Source: JAVVHH01 sp963835135
GTDB lineage: Bacteria > Pseudomonadota > Alphaproteobacteria > Acetobacterales > Acetobacteraceae
NCBI GenBank assembly: GCA_963835135.1
Contig: CAWIEF010000002.1
Coordinates: forward strand, 688,573 to 752,572
DNA length: 64,000 nucleotides
Reading direction: 5' to 3'
Shown: piece by piece, positions 63,907-64,000 of the stretch
Numbering within the stretch: position 1 is the stretch's first letter
How the letters are laid out: each line of letters begins with the position of its first letter
Notes under the pieces: model-generated
What the model saw: only the letters and a program-made list of their open reading frames with translations
What the model was told of the DNA's origin: nothing
The model's database searches: none
Translations under genes and position numbers: made by a program

Positions 63907-64000
63907 TTAGGTCACGCGCGAATGGACCGGTCGCAGGCGGGCATAAAGCTCCGCCCTGCGTCGCATTTCTGTGGCGGACGGCCAGGCCATCCCGCCGGAC
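63907..64000 (-). CDS. Possible C-terminal end of a minus-strand gene at the right edge
   Basis: An open minus-strand frame enters from position 64000 and stops at 63909-63907 (TAA). It reads MAWPSATEMRRRAELYARLR and ends VHSRVT, with high third-position G+C. An ATG at 63991 could also be its start. It is too short to identify. The 63757-63906 gap before it shows nothing I can name. Confidence 0.25.
   Translation of the reverse strand, partial: SGGMAWPSATEMRRRAELYARLRPVHSRVT

Overview
The window is high-G+C chromosomal DNA of an alphaproteobacterium. An AddB/TsaE pair, a TrxR-type ferredoxin-NADP reductase, a Fur/Mur-type regulator, HWE-type histidine kinases, a DUF29 protein and the linked set murA-hisG-hisD-infA-maf-RNase E/G-yacG-tRNA-Phe all point that way. 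A member of the Acetobacteraceae/Rhodospirillales is my best guess, but that is inference. A BciA-type divinyl-chlorophyllide reductase gene (28392-29324) suggests a phototroph or a recent descendant of one. Gene packing is very dense: many pairs overlap by four bases (ATGA, GTGA, TTGA and once CTGA), and several starts are TTG or possibly CTG.

Layout. 1-4151: addB (partial) and tsaE on the minus strand, divergent from a tight plus-strand operon of ferredoxin-NADP reductase, an ABC-2 exporter and a histidine phosphatase. 4261-7017: aquaporin, a SYLF lipid-binding protein, a LuxR-type regulator and a CreA-like protein. 7138-13167: an accessory block that looks like phage-tail-derived surface genes without a phage: a beta-helix tailspike-like protein, an SGNH-fused O-acyltransferase, a 27-residue-repeat fibre-like protein and several very short ORFs. 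13183-15496: a divergent PhzF/MocR pair around a perfect inverted repeat. 15516-22223: tRNA-Phe and the housekeeping block, ending in a frameshifted dcd and two small genes. 22603-31598: Fur-family regulator, tRNA-Thr, catabolic enzymes (two SDRs, an M20 amidohydrolase, a luciferase-like monooxygenase, a class II aldolase), bciA, and a GAF-HWE kinase with its receiver.

31604-38416: a solute-binding-protein gene with two frameshifts, hisN, kdsB, pheA and two TonB-C-domain proteins. 38510-40746: a receiver protein and a histidine kinase whose N-terminus has every copper/ethylene-binding residue of plant ETR1 at a constant offset. 40891-50741: an RlmM-like methyltransferase, a peptidase, a sugar-acid dehydratase with an SDR, 2-hydroxyacid and ThDP enzymes, and small exported proteins. 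50930-61929: the rplK-rplA-rplJ-rplL-rpoB-rpoC operon with its leader, intercistronic hairpin and terminator, followed by a DUF29 gene and serA.

The most interesting items are the ETR1-like sensor kinase, the orphan tail-like surface cassette, the MocR operator, the dispersed CGTCATTGCGAG-type palindromic repeats, and three genes (dcd, the solute-binding protein and maf) whose reading frames or starts are irregular. The frameshifts may be sequencing errors. All calls rest on reading the sequence and on family knowledge; no database search was run.
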